A stretch of DNA of 64,000 nucleotides from CAVYGN01 sp963796325. GTDB lineage: Bacteria; Spirochaetota; Brevinematia; Brevinematales; JAOACQ01. A model generated the notes under the pieces. That model was not told the DNA's origin and searched no databases. It saw only the letters and a list, made by a program, of their open reading frames with translations. The stretch spans positions 682,001 to 746,000 of the forward strand of contig CAWCLF010000001.1 of assembly GCA_963796325.1 (NCBI GenBank). The letters are read 5' to 3'. A program made the translations under genes and the position numbers. This document shows, piece by piece, positions 1 to 8,416 of this stretch; the first letter of the stretch is position 1; every line of letters starts with the position of its first letter.

Positions 1-139
1 ATGTCTTGCCGGCGCCGGGAGCGCCCATCAGGTTGATTGTGAGGACCCGGGATTTCGACAGTTTTTCCCTTACCCCCCCTGCGATTTTCCCGTTTTCTCC
101 CAGTATATCTTCCATTACGCTAATGTTTTCTTCCGCCAT
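1..139 (-). CDS. hypB: Hydrogenase nickel incorporation GTPase HypB (N-terminal part)
   Basis: Only the first 46 codons lie in the window; the gene runs off the left edge. The start ATG at 139 follows a GGAG ribosome site. The visible N-terminus leads directly into a P-loop, GAPGAGKT, preceded by a hydrophobic strand (VLTINLM), as in the SIMIBI GTPases HypB and UreG. HypB delivers nickel to [NiFe]-hydrogenase large subunits together with HypA. It begins 29 bases downstream of hypA on the same strand, so the two form an operon. The His-rich N-terminal extension of some HypB proteins is absent. Identity rests on the P-loop plus hypA adjacency. Confidence 0.85.
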   Translation of the reverse strand, partial: MAEENISVMEDILGENGKIAGGVREKLSKSRVLTINLMGAPGAGKT

Positions 140-168
140 GAATTTTTCTCCTTTCCAGGCAGCTCCGA

Positions 169-513
169 TTATGTTTCGATATCGATGCTTTCGATGTAAA
201 ACTCCCTGCCGGCTTCGGTTAAAACGGCACCGCCGCCGCATGAAGGGCACATAAAAGACCTGCCGCTCATTTCGAAAGAGAGTCCGCAGGAAGTGCATTT
301 GAGCCGGGGCCTGACGCTTTTGACGCTTATAATGGCGCCTTCGGCCGATGTGCCCCTTGCAAGTATGTCGAAATACATCTGTATGGATTCTCCGATAAAA
401 CCCGACAATTCGCCGACGACGATATTTATTCTTTTAATTTTAACGGCGCTGTTTTTTTTCGCTGTTTCTTCGGCTATCTCTATGATCTTCTGCGCGACCG
501 GATATTCATGCAT
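169..513 (-). CDS. hypA: Hydrogenase maturation nickel metallochaperone HypA
   Basis: A 114-residue protein, the usual HypA length. It starts MHEYP, giving the His2 that ligates nickel in this family. It has the structural zinc site as two CxxC pairs (CTSC near residue 74 and CPSC near residue 89). HypA hands nickel to HypB/HypC during [NiFe]-hydrogenase maturation, so the organism probably makes such a hydrogenase, although no structural subunit is in the window. The start has an AAGGT ribosome site, and a near-perfect sigma-70 promoter lies 19 bases upstream. It is first in an operon with hypB. Confidence 0.95.
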   Translation of the reverse strand: MHEYPVAQKIIEIAEETAKKNSAVKIKRINIVVGELSGFIGESIQMYFDILARGTSAEGAIISVKSVRPRLKCTSCGLSFEMSGRSFMCPSCGGGAVLTEAGREFYIESIDIET

Positions 514-531
514 AAACTACCTTAATCGCTG

Positions 532-560
532 ATTATAGATTTGTAAGGGTGATTTGTCAA
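532..560 (-). promoter_or_regulatory. Sigma-70 type promoter of hypAB
   Basis: On the minus strand a consensus TTGACA (560-555) and a consensus TATAAT (537-532) are separated by exactly 17 bases. Transcription would start near 525, giving a leader of about 12 bases before the hypA ATG at 513. Confidence 0.8.
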
Positions 561-606
561 AAATTATGTTTGTTATGTTTGTCAGGTTTATTGAAAATAC
601 AAAACA

Positions 607-639
607 AAACCGGCAGCAGGGAGACCCGGCCGCCGGTTT
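607..639 (-). terminator. Probable rho-independent terminator of the outer-membrane protein gene
   Basis: Arms AAACCGGC (607-614) and GCCGGTTT (632-639) form an 8-bp stem. Read on the minus strand, the second arm runs into a T-rich stretch (TGTTTTGTATTTTC). It lies 24 bases beyond the stop of the gene at 664-1338. Confidence 0.65.
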
Positions 640-663
640 CAAAAACTATAGTCCGTTTCGTGA

Positions 664-1338
664 TCAGAATCTTCCGAATTCGCATTTAAGACCCACGTCA
701 TAACTCATAAGATCGCTGTCGGAAATACCGGTTATGTAAACAGGTCCGTATATATAATGGTATCCGCCGTATAAGGCGACTCTCATCCACCTTGTGACGT
801 TCACTTCGACTCCGACTTCTCCTTCAAGAGAGAAGAAAGGGGACTGCTGTGTTCTCCAGTTGGGCCTGGATTTATCGTTATTATTTGTGCTGTAGCTGAC
901 AGGCACCTCGACGACTTCGCCTCCCCCGATTGTGGCCGTAATGTACGGATGAACGACCGATTCGGGCATAATAACAAATCCGATCATAATGCCTCCCCAG
1001 CCGACGCTCAAATTCGTCCAGTTCGTCGAGTATGACTGAGGATTCATATAGTATGACTGAGAATTCATGCTGTAGCCCTTGCCGCTTGCTCCGATTATCA
1101 GCCAGTGGTTCAATATAACGCCGCCCTCGGCCCCGCCCGTGCAATAAAAATTCCCGTTATTATACGAGCCCTGCAGGATCGGGCCGCCGTATCCCCCGAT
1201 GTCGAAATCCCTGTTCCCGAATAATGTCGACTGGCTGAATCCGGTATTTGTACCGTCGCCGTTTTCCGTCTGGTCGTTGTCAGCCCATGCTGCCGCGGCA
1301 ATTACTAAAAGCCCAAGTAAAATATATGTCTTCCTCAT
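664..1338 (-). CDS. Putative outer-membrane beta-barrel protein
   Basis: A 224-residue protein with a clear Sec signal peptide (basic MRK, a hydrophobic stretch and an AxA-like AAAWAD cleavage region around residues 18-20). The rest is rich in Gly, Tyr, Ser and Asn with alternating hydrophobic residues. It ends in a short strand closing on aromatic Phe (LKCEFGRF), as expected for an outer-membrane barrel substrate of BamA. No specific family is recognised. The start has a strong AAGGAGG ribosome site. It is monocistronic, with its own sigma-54-like promoter and terminator. Function unknown. Confidence 0.6.
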   Translation of the reverse strand: MRKTYILLGLLVIAAAAWADNDQTENGDGTNTGFSQSTLFGNRDFDIGGYGGPILQGSYNNGNFYCTGGAEGGVILNHWLIIGASGKGYSMNSQSYYMNPQSYSTNWTNLSVGWGGIMIGFVIMPESVVHPYITATIGGGEVVEVPVSYSTNNNDKSRPNWRTQQSPFFSLEGEVGVEVNVTRWMRVALYGGYHYIYGPVYITGISDSDLMSYDVGLKCEFGRF

Positions 1339-1373
1339 ACAAGCCTCCTTTTATGAGTTTCATATATATAATC

Positions 1374-1388
1374 GCAATTTATGTGCCA
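1374..1388 (-). promoter_or_regulatory. Sigma-54 (RpoN) type -24/-12 promoter
   Basis: On the minus strand TGGCAC (1388-1383) and TTGC (1377-1374) are spaced so that GG and GC lie 10 bases apart, the strict spacing of sigma-54 promoters. Transcription would start about 12 bases downstream, near 1362. That leaves a short leader before the outer-membrane protein ATG at 1338. The rpoN gene itself lies at 4981-6327. The -24 hexamer is also half of an inverted repeat, GTGCCA/TGGCAC. Confidence 0.6.
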
Positions 1389-1477
1389 GGTTTTGGCACA
1401 GGGATTAAAAAAGGCCGGGGTAAATAAATTAAATATAAAAGATTGAAATATAAAGAGATAAAATGAATATTCGTAAA

Positions 1478-1528
1478 ATCCGGCGGCATGGGGGAAGAAT
1501 TTGACGCTTCCGTTTAAAACCGCCGGAT
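1478..1528. other. Long inverted repeat in a divergent intergenic region
   Basis: ATCCGGCGG (1478-1486) and CCGCCGGAT (1520-1528) are perfectly complementary 9-base arms. They enclose a second stem, GGAAG/CTTCC. The element lies between the divergent outer-membrane protein and U32 genes. There is no clear T-run, so it is not obviously a terminator. It may be a structured leader or small RNA. Confidence 0.4.
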
Positions 1529-1593
1529 CAATGTTGATATATCAAAATCGGATTTTTAAGCTTTGCGGCTTTCCGGAGGTTCCGGGCGAATTT

Positions 1594-1622
1594 TTGTATT
1601 TTCATCGCTGTTTCATTATAAT
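1594..1622 (+). promoter_or_regulatory. Possible sigma-70 promoter of the U32 gene
   Basis: TTGTAT (1594-1599), a 17-base spacer and a consensus TATAAT (1617-1622) precede the ATG at 1632. Transcription would start only a few bases before the ATG, giving a nearly leaderless message. A second upstream promoter is therefore possible. Confidence 0.4.
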
Positions 1623-1631
1623 AAAGGCCGC

Positions 1632-2888
1632 ATGAAGAACCTCGAACTTGTCTCCCCTGCGGGAAGCCTTGAAAAACTCAAATTCGCTGCGGAATACGGC
1701 GCGGATGCGCTTTACCTTGGCGCGAAATCGTTTTCCCTGAGAGAGGGCGCAGCCAATTTCATGCCGGAAGAGCTTGCAGCCGGGGTCGAATACGCCCATT
1801 CGAAAGGGAAAAAGGTCTATCTTGCCGCCAATATGTTTTTTCATGACAGTCATTTTAAAGCCTTCAGGGAATTCCTGGATGAAATTTCAGGCATCAGGCT
1901 TGACGCAATTATCGTTTCCGATATCGGAGCCGCGGATTATGTAATTGAAAACCGCCATGATATTCCGGTGCATATCAGCACCCAGGCCAATACCACGAAC
2001 AGTCAAAGCGCCCGTTTTTATGAAAAAATGGGCGTGAAAAGGATCATCCTTGCAAGGGAGCTTTCCATCGATGAGATCAGGGCCGTAAGGGATTCCGTGA
2101 GCATCGAACTCGAGGCGTTCGTCCATGGGGCTATGTGCATTTCTTATTCGGGAAGGTGCCTTCTTTCAAACTATTTTACCAACAGGTCGTTATACCGCAG
2201 GGGAGAGAAAATGGGGGCCATGAAGCGCGAAAGAACGCGGGATGCGAACCTGGGGGATTGCGCGCAGGCCTGCCGGTGGCAGTATTATTTAATGGAAGAG
2301 ACAAGGGAAAACGATTTTATTCCCGTGGAAGAGGCTGCCGGCGGGACAGCGCTCATGAGTTCAAGGGACCTGAACCTCTCTATGCATATCCCTGAGCTTT
2401 ACGATGCCGGCGTCGGGGCTTTCAAGATCGAAGGCCGGATGAAGAGCATTTACTATGTTTCCAATGTTACAAGGGTCTACCGGCATTGCCTGGACGCACT
2501 CTTGGACGGCAGGGAACCCGACCCCGGTTTGATCAGGGAGCTTGAGAACGTAAGCCACAGGGAATATACGACCGGATTTTATTTTAACGAAAACAGGGCG
2601 CTCCTGCCCTCTCCTGATGCCGGTTATATAAGCGACTGCACTTTTCTGGGATATATTGCAGATAATATCGGACATGGCCGGGCGCTTGTAAGGGCCGTAA
2701 ACAGGATCCTTCCCGGCGGGAGGATAGGGGTGATAAAAAGAAAACCGCCCGATTTTGAACTCTTGCATTACAGGCTGTGCGGAAAGAACGGTGCCGTTAC
2801 TGCATTCCCCGGCGACGAATTAATGATAGAATATGAGGAAGCGTTCGAGCTTGAAAAGTTCGATATCCTGAGATGCAGGAATTCCTGA
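1632..2888 (+). CDS. U32 peptidase-family protein (TrhP/YegQ-like)
   Basis: A 418-residue protein opening with the U32 hallmark MKNLELVSPAGSLEKLKFA. The family signature follows as EAFVHGAMCISYSGRC near residues 160-175, then a Cys-rich stretch ending GDCAQACRWQYY. Members are annotated as collagenase-like peptidases, but bacterial YegQ/TrhP acts in tRNA uridine-34 hydroxylation (5-hydroxyuridine formation). The arrangement here, a single U32 domain plus a short C-terminal beta domain, resembles TrhP. The ATG at 1632 was chosen over an upstream in-frame TTG at 1563 because family homology begins right there and AAAGG precedes it. It converges with yggS. The exact substrate is not determined. 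Confidence 0.85.
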   Translation: MKNLELVSPAGSLEKLKFAAEYGADALYLGAKSFSLREGAANFMPEELAAGVEYAHSKGKKVYLAANMFFHDSHFKAFREFLDEISGIRLDAIIVSDIGAADYVIENRHDIPVHISTQANTTNSQSARFYEKMGVKRIILARELSIDEIRAVRDSVSIELEAFVHGAMCISYSGRCLLSNYFTNRSLYRRGEKMGAMKRERTRDANLGDCAQACRWQYYLMEETRENDFIPVEEAAGGTALMSSRDLNLSMHIPELYDAGVGAFKIEGRMKSIYYVSNVTRVYRHCLDALLDGREPDPGLIRELENVSHREYTTGFYFNENRALLPSPDAGYISDCTFLGYIADNIGHGRALVRAVNRILPGGRIGVIKRKPPDFELLHYRLCGKNGAVTAFPGDELMIEYEEAFELEKFDILRCRNS

Positions 2889-2898
2889 ATTTATCCGG

Positions 2899-3573
2899 TT
2901 ATTGGCCCCGTTCCCCGAAAAGAACGCGTCCCAGCCTCACCATATTAGAGCCTTCCTCTATTGCAATTTCATAATCATGGCTCATCCCCATCGACAGCAC
3001 GGGAAGTCTAAGAGGGCCGATCTTTTCACGGATCAGGTAAAGCGACCTGAAGGATTTCCTGATTTCCTGAAGGTTCGTCGTGTCGGGCCCTACGGTCATA
3101 AGACCCTTTACTTTAAGGCAAGCCAGGTTTTCAAGCCATTCAGTAAAGCGGTCTGTATCCGGCGGCTCGATGCCGAATTTCGAAGCTTCGCCGGATGTGT
3201 TGACCTCGATGAGAACAGTCATGACCTTCCCCAGGGCGGCGCACCTGCGGTCAAGTTCCAATGCCGTTTCCTTATTGTCGACGGACTGGACCATGTCGAA
3301 CAGCTTTGCGGCCTTTCCTGCTTTATTTGACTGAAGATGCCCAATCAGGTGCCTCTCGAACCCGAGATCTTCCAGTTCCCTGAATTTAGATTCGGCTTCC
3401 TGGACGCGGTTTTCGCCGATGATCGTAATTCCTGATTTAACGGCTTCCTTAACAGATTCGGCCGGCTGGGTTTTTGTTACGGCAACGATGTTTATATCAT
3501 ACGAAATGCCGAGGGATTTTTTTTTATTTTCGATTATTTCACGGACGCTGTTTACATTGTCCCCGATATTCAT
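2899..3573 (-). CDS. yggS: YggS/PLPBP-family pyridoxal phosphate homeostasis protein
   Basis: A 224-residue single-domain fold-type III PLP protein of standard length. The PLP lysine sits in IVAVTKTQP near residue 33. IGENRVQEAESK and HLIGHLQSNK are family signatures, and LSMGMSHDYEIAIEEGSNMVRLG is the phosphate-binding end. The family keeps free PLP at safe levels rather than catalysing a reaction. It is encoded 9 bases downstream of ackA on the same strand and is probably cotranscribed with it. This is a common genomic wanderer, so the pairing says little about function. Confidence 0.93.
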   Translation of the reverse strand: MNIGDNVNSVREIIENKKKSLGISYDINIVAVTKTQPAESVKEAVKSGITIIGENRVQEAESKFRELEDLGFERHLIGHLQSNKAGKAAKLFDMVQSVDNKETALELDRRCAALGKVMTVLIEVNTSGEASKFGIEPPDTDRFTEWLENLACLKVKGLMTVGPDTTNLQEIRKSFRSLYLIREKIGPLRLPVLSMGMSHDYEIAIEEGSNMVRLGRVLFGERGQ

Positions 3574-3582
3574 TTAAGGACC

Positions 3583-4797
3583 TCATTTTTTGCATGCGGC
3601 CTGGTTATTCAAAACCCACTGAGTTTCAAGGGCTATCATCAGCTCCTCGTTGGTAGGAACTACCAGGACGCGGATCCTGGAATCCGGGGCGCTGATTTCT
3701 GCGAGTTTCGCTTTTGTCGAATCGTTCCTGGCCTTATCCATCTTTATACCGAAGTTTTCCAGGCCTTCCATGCATTTCTCGCGCAGGCTCGTCTCGTTTT
3801 CACCGATGCCTGCGGTGAAAATGACGGCGTCGACCTTTCCCAGCTCGGCCATGTATCCGCCGATATATTTGCGTATGGATTTAACGAGGATCTCTATTGC
3901 AAAAACAGCCCTCCTGTTGCCCTTCTTCGCGGCTTCGTTTATATCCCGGAGATCGTTCGAGACCCCGGAGATCCCCGCTAATCCGCTCTTCTTTTGAAGT
4001 ATGTCGTTGACCTGCTGACCGGACAGGTTTTCTCTCTGCATTAAAGTGAAAATTATCGCCGGGTCGATCGAACCGGAACGTGTGCCCATAGGCAGACCTT
4101 CGAGAGGCGTGTATCCCATGGTCGTATCGATCGATTTTCCGTTCTTTATAGCTGTAATGCTCGATCCGTTTCCGAGGTGGCAGGTTATGCAGTTGAATTC
4201 GTCCAGATCGATGCCAAGGAATTCGGCGGCTTTTATCGAAACATACCTGTGCGACGTTCCATGGAAGCCGTACCTTCGGATCTTGTATTTTTCATAATAT
4301 TCGAAGGGAAGCGGATAAATGAAGGAACTTTCAGGCATAGTCTGGTGGAAAGCCGTATCGAATACGGCGACCTGCTTTATTCCCGGAAGCACTTCCTTGC
4401 AGGATAGAATTCCCTGGAGGTTAGGCGGATTGTGAAGAGGGGCGAGCTCGGAGAATTTATTGATCGATGATATCACTTCTTCGTCGATATGAGCCGAGGC
4501 GCAGAATTCCTCTCCCCCATGCACCACCCTGTGCCCGATAGCGTCTATTTCGTCAAGGCTTTTGATAAAACCGTTTTCGGGATCGATAAGGTGATCGATA
4601 ACCGACCGGAAGGCTTCCGTGTGATTTTTAACCGGAAGGTTTATCCTGACCTTGTCGCTTTCGTTTTTATAGTAGCAATGTTCCGCGGCGCCTCCGATCT
4701 TCTCGATTATTCCTTTTGCGATAACGCCCTCGTTTTCGGTCGTTATCAGCTGATATTTCAGCGATGAACTCCCGCAATTTATTACAAGAACTTTCAT
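3583..4797 (-). CDS. ackA: Acetate kinase
   Basis: A 404-residue protein, full length for the ASKHA-fold acetate kinases. It starts MKVLVINCGSSSLKYQL, a phosphate-binding loop typical of the family. It contains AIGHRVVHGGE, VFDTAFHQTMP and RRYGFHGTSHRYV, and the second phosphate motif ITCHLGNGSSI. TMGYTPLEGLPMGTRSG and FTAGIGEN follow. It makes ATP and acetate from acetyl phosphate and ADP in the cytoplasm, the last step of fermentative acetate production. Phosphotransacetylase is not adjacent. It is divergent from rpoN across a 183-base region and lies upstream of yggS. Confidence 0.97.
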   Translation of the reverse strand: MKVLVINCGSSSLKYQLITTENEGVIAKGIIEKIGGAAEHCYYKNESDKVRINLPVKNHTEAFRSVIDHLIDPENGFIKSLDEIDAIGHRVVHGGEEFCASAHIDEEVISSINKFSELAPLHNPPNLQGILSCKEVLPGIKQVAVFDTAFHQTMPESSFIYPLPFEYYEKYKIRRYGFHGTSHRYVSIKAAEFLGIDLDEFNCITCHLGNGSSITAIKNGKSIDTTMGYTPLEGLPMGTRSGSIDPAIIFTLMQRENLSGQQVNDILQKKSGLAGISGVSNDLRDINEAAKKGNRRAVFAIEILVKSIRKYIGGYMAELGKVDAVIFTAGIGENETSLREKCMEGLENFGIKMDKARNDSTKAKLAEISAPDSRIRVLVVPTNEELMIALETQWVLNNQAACKK

Positions 4798-4896
4798 TTA
4801 ATTTCCCCCATGAAAACATGACTTTAATTATAATTTGAAAAGGCAAACAAGTCATTTTTTAAAGGGATTGCCCTTGCTATAACCCCGACTGTTCCC

Positions 4897-4925
4897 TTGA
4901 CATTTTTAATGATTGGTTTTAATAA
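4897..4925 (+). promoter_or_regulatory. Sigma-70 type promoter of rpoN
   Basis: TTGACA (4897-4902), a 17-base spacer and TAATAA (4920-4925) lie about 56 bases upstream of the rpoN ATG. The rpoN ribosome site is AAAGGAGAT at about 4962. Confidence 0.6.
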
Positions 4926-4980
4926 TAAGGGAATTAAATTCCGGCATCGGATGAATAATTAAAGGAGATCCCAGAATTTT

Positions 4981-6327
4981 ATGAGGATGGAGATCAATCA
5001 GGAACAGAGGCAGATCATTTCTCCTGTTATGATACAGACCCTGGAACTTGTTATGCTTCCCGGCATGGAACTCAAGGAAAAACTGGAGGAGGAAGCAAAG
5101 CTTAATCCTGTAATAAAACTGGATAAGAAAAAGAAGGATTTCGGGAAAACCAGGCGGCAGATGAAAAACTCCAATTACGACAGCCAGTCGTTCCTGGAAA
5201 ACATGTCCGTCTATGATTTCAGCATATATAAATACATGATGGAACAGGTGAACCGGCTGGATCTGACCGACGAGGAGAAAGAAACTGCCGGAATAATCGT
5301 TTCAAGCATAAACGATAACGGGTTCCTGCAGAAACCGGACCAGAACGGCGTTATGAGGCCGATCCCTCTCGAGGAGCTCCTCGGCAACGGGAAGATAAAT
5401 CCTGCTTTATTCGAGAGGATCAGGAAACTTGTCATGCACCTGGATCCCATAGGAGTCGGTTCTTTCGACACTAGGGAATTTCTTGAAGTTCAGGCCCTGG
5501 ATAAATACGGTCCGGAAAGCCCTGAATACAGGTCCCTGCATGAGTTCCCGTCTCTTCTCGAAAAGAAGCTTTTCACCAAATTGTCCAAGGACCTGGGAAT
5601 TTCATACGGCAGGGTTCTTGAAGTGATAAACAACATTTCAAAACTCTTTATGGCGCCGACTGCAGGATTGATAAACGGGTATTCGCAGTACATCGTCCCG
5701 GACGCCTATGTCAATGTCGATGAAAAAGGGGTCCACATTGTGCTTAACGACGATTATATACCTGAAATCAGGCTGAATAAGCAGTATATCGATCTTTATA
5801 CCAGCGAAGAGTTCAAAGGCAGGCATGTATCGCTGAAAAAGGAGGAAAAGAGTTTTTTAAAGGACAATATCGAAGGAGCAAAAATGCTCATAGAGAACCT
5901 CCGTTCGCGGAAAGAAATAATTTTCAAGGTAATTTTAAAAATAATTGAAAAACAGAAAGACTATTTTTTAAAAGGATACCAATACCAGATTCCTTTAAAA
6001 TTGAAGGATATTGCCGATGAATTAAGTATACATGAATCGACAGTCAGCAGGGTCGTCCGTGATAAATACATACAGACGAACAAGGGCATGATATCCCTTA
6101 AGAGTTTCTTTTCGACGAATATCGGCAACCTGGAGACTTCTTCGAAAAGCGTTAAGGAGACCCTTAAGACATTCATTGATGCTGAAGACAAGGACGATCC
6201 TCTGTCGGATGACAGGATAGTACAGATCTTCAGGAAAAAGGGAATTCAATTGTCCCGGAGGACTGTTGCCAAGTACAGGGCTGAGCTTAATATACCTCCG
6301 GCTTTTGTAAGGAGAAATCCGAAATAG
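4981..6327 (+). CDS. rpoN: RNA polymerase sigma-54 factor
   Basis: A 448-residue protein, slightly short for RpoN. Region I is at the N-terminus (QRQIISPVMIQTLELVMLPG), a variant of the usual Q-rich activator-interacting segment. The core-binding domain follows around residues 70-260, with the DPIGVGSFDTREFLEVQA signature. The HTH that reads the -12 element lies near residues 340-365 (LSIHESTVSRVVRDKYI). The RpoN box RRTVAKYRAELNIPPAFVRR ends the protein and reads the -24 GG. It directs activator-dependent transcription. A matching promoter is seen upstream of the outer-membrane protein gene at 1374-1388. No AAA+ enhancer-binding protein is in the window. It starts a same-strand run with fapA. 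Confidence 0.97.
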   Translation: MRMEINQEQRQIISPVMIQTLELVMLPGMELKEKLEEEAKLNPVIKLDKKKKDFGKTRRQMKNSNYDSQSFLENMSVYDFSIYKYMMEQVNRLDLTDEEKETAGIIVSSINDNGFLQKPDQNGVMRPIPLEELLGNGKINPALFERIRKLVMHLDPIGVGSFDTREFLEVQALDKYGPESPEYRSLHEFPSLLEKKLFTKLSKDLGISYGRVLEVINNISKLFMAPTAGLINGYSQYIVPDAYVNVDEKGVHIVLNDDYIPEIRLNKQYIDLYTSEEFKGRHVSLKKEEKSFLKDNIEGAKMLIENLRSRKEIIFKVILKIIEKQKDYFLKGYQYQIPLKLKDIADELSIHESTVSRVVRDKYIQTNKGMISLKSFFSTNIGNLETSSKSVKETLKTFIDAEDKDDPLSDDRIVQIFRKKGIQLSRRTVAKYRAELNIPPAFVRRNPK

Positions 6328-6363
6328 GGCAGGACACTGAAATGCCAATAAGGCAGGTATGTT

Positions 6364-8343
6364 ATGGACAGGTTAAAAGATCTCCTGGGAGAAGACCAGG
6401 ATAACGAAGAAAAAACTTCAGATGGCGGCGGCGGGGATGTTGAAAAGGAAATAGAGGTTTATGCTTATACGGTTGAGGAAGCGCTTAAAAGTGCAGCTCA
6501 GGCGCTGGGTACGAACATTGTAAATCTTCAATACGAGCTTCTTGAAAGGGGCAGCGGCGGGGTCATGGGAATGGGCAGGAAACCGGACAGATACCTCGTG
6601 TTCATCCCGGAGAGTGAAAAATTCAAAGAGACGATAGCATATGAAGGACTGAGGGAAGAGATCCGCGAGGAAGAGCAGCAAAAAAACAGGGACGGGTCTT
6701 TCAGGGTAAGGATTACAAAAGAAGGAACATTCCTTTTAGTCGAGCCCCCGCAGGGCAAAGGCAAAAAGGTCGAACTGCAGGATGTACAGAGATACATCCA
6801 GGGTCATGAAATACAAAAGGCCGACGAAGATGCTGTAAAAAAGGAAGTCGACCATCCCAGGAAAAAACCTGTAAGGATCGGCGATTACATTCCTTCGCAA
6901 TTTGACAGCCATTTCCAGTTACAGATATCCCCTGATGAAATGAAGGCATATCTGACGATGACAAAACCCGAGAAATTCGGGAGGATCGTCGACATAGAGG
7001 AAGTGATTTCAGCTCTCCGGTCCAAAAATGTACAGTTCGGAATTAAAAAGGAACAGATTGAAAACGCCGTTGAAAACGAATTATACAATATGCCGGTTAT
7101 TGTCGCCGAGGGCGATATGCCTGTCGAGGGCAGGGATTCCCAGATAAAGTATCATTTCAAGATAGAAACGGATAGTGTGAAATTCGAGGTTTCTGAAGAC
7201 GGCAATGTCGATTTTCATAAAGTCGACAATGTTCAGAGCGTTGTAGTCGGGCAGGTCCTGGCATCGAAACTGTCTCCCGAAAAAGGGAAGGCAGGCAAAA
7301 CAATAACGGGCAGGATAATACCGGCAAGGGACGGCAAGGATGTCAAGCTCGCCTCCGGCCCTAACACACATATTTCCCCCGACGGTCTTCAGATCATTTC
7401 CGATATAAACGGGCAGGCGATCTTCAAGAATAACAAGGTCCAGGTTGAACCTATCCTTGAGATAAACGGGGACGTAGACCTGACATCCGGCGATATTAAT
7501 TTTCCCGGTAATGTCATTATTTACGGCAATGTCAACGATACGTTCAAAGTTTATTCCGGCGCCAATGTGGAAATCAAGGGAAACATAGGCAAGTCGGACG
7601 TGGTGGCCGAGGGCAATATTGTCGTGCGCCAGGGAATCCAGGGCAAGGATATGGCTAAGATCGTATGCGCGGGAGATCTTTATGCCAAGTTTATAGAAAG
7701 GGCCAATATAAGGGCTGAAGGCTATGTCGTGGTTTCGGAAGTCATACTTCATTCCAATATTTACTGCAAAAAAAAGGTGATCTGCGCCGGCGGAAAGAAA
7801 TCTCAGATAGCCGGGGGCAAAGTCAGCGCGTTTTATGAAATAAACGCCAAGTACCTGGGCGTTGAAGCGTATACGGAAACGGTCCTCGAAGCCGGAGTGG
7901 ACCAGGATGCCGAGACTAAGATCGACCAGATGCATAAGAGGAAAGAGGAACTGCAGAAAGAATGGCCTGAAACGAATATACAGCTCAATAATCTTACGAC
8001 TATAATGTCGGCCGGGCCTTTGCCTCCCGATAAACAGGAGCTCTTCAACCAGCTTACTTTAAAGATCAGCCAGATGAAGCAGGAAATGAACACGATCGAC
8101 GAAAGGATAAAACAGCTCTGCGATTACCTCGATACGCTGGCCAAGGAAGCGAAGATTTCGGCTTCGAAAACGGTTTATCCCGGGGTGAGGGTCAAGATAA
8201 GAAACGAAACCCTGGCAATTAAAACCGAATATAAGTTCGTAACATTTTTCAGGGAAGGCGGCCTTATCAAAATCACCCCATATGAAAAATCGAAGGAAAT
8301 GGAAGAAAAGGTCAAAGGCGCGGGCCGGGGAAGAAACCTGTAA
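6364..8343 (+). CDS. fapA: FapA-family (DUF342) protein with N-terminal Jag_N-like domain
   Basis: A 659-residue protein. Residues about 22-75 match the Jag_N/KhpB N-terminal type (VEEALKSAAQALG ... GGVMGMGRKPDRY). The rest is the FapA/DUF342 polymer-like beta-helix domain (for example VVVGQVLASKLSPEKGKAGKT, then Gly-rich helical turns such as VIYGNVNDTFKVYSGA). A coiled coil spans about residues 525-590. FapA proteins occur with flagellar genes in Vibrio and as polymerising scaffolds elsewhere. No flagellar genes are seen here. It follows rpoN by 36 bases and precedes an unknown gene and bactofilin, so a cell-shape or envelope scaffold role is plausible but unproven. Confidence 0.85.
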   Translation: MDRLKDLLGEDQDNEEKTSDGGGGDVEKEIEVYAYTVEEALKSAAQALGTNIVNLQYELLERGSGGVMGMGRKPDRYLVFIPESEKFKETIAYEGLREEIREEEQQKNRDGSFRVRITKEGTFLLVEPPQGKGKKVELQDVQRYIQGHEIQKADEDAVKKEVDHPRKKPVRIGDYIPSQFDSHFQLQISPDEMKAYLTMTKPEKFGRIVDIEEVISALRSKNVQFGIKKEQIENAVENELYNMPVIVAEGDMPVEGRDSQIKYHFKIETDSVKFEVSEDGNVDFHKVDNVQSVVVGQVLASKLSPEKGKAGKTITGRIIPARDGKDVKLASGPNTHISPDGLQIISDINGQAIFKNNKVQVEPILEINGDVDLTSGDINFPGNVIIYGNVNDTFKVYSGANVEIKGNIGKSDVVAEGNIVVRQGIQGKDMAKIVCAGDLYAKFIERANIRAEGYVVVSEVILHSNIYCKKKVICAGGKKSQIAGGKVSAFYEINAKYLGVEAYTETVLEAGVDQDAETKIDQMHKRKEELQKEWPETNIQLNNLTTIMSAGPLPPDKQELFNQLTLKISQMKQEMNTIDERIKQLCDYLDTLAKEAKISASKTVYPGVRVKIRNETLAIKTEYKFVTFFREGGLIKITPYEKSKEMEEKVKGAGRGRNL

Positions 8344-8416
8344 CAGATCGATTTTAATGGCTATTTTCTTTTATTCGGATTAAAATAACGGTTATAAAAT
8401 ATCTGACGGGGGGCCG

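Noticed and set aside
7081..7935. Long minus-strand open frame of 284 codons inside the FapA-like gene
   Set aside because: It is the antisense of a clearly conserved coding region, lacks its own ribosome site, and its product shows no recognisable features.
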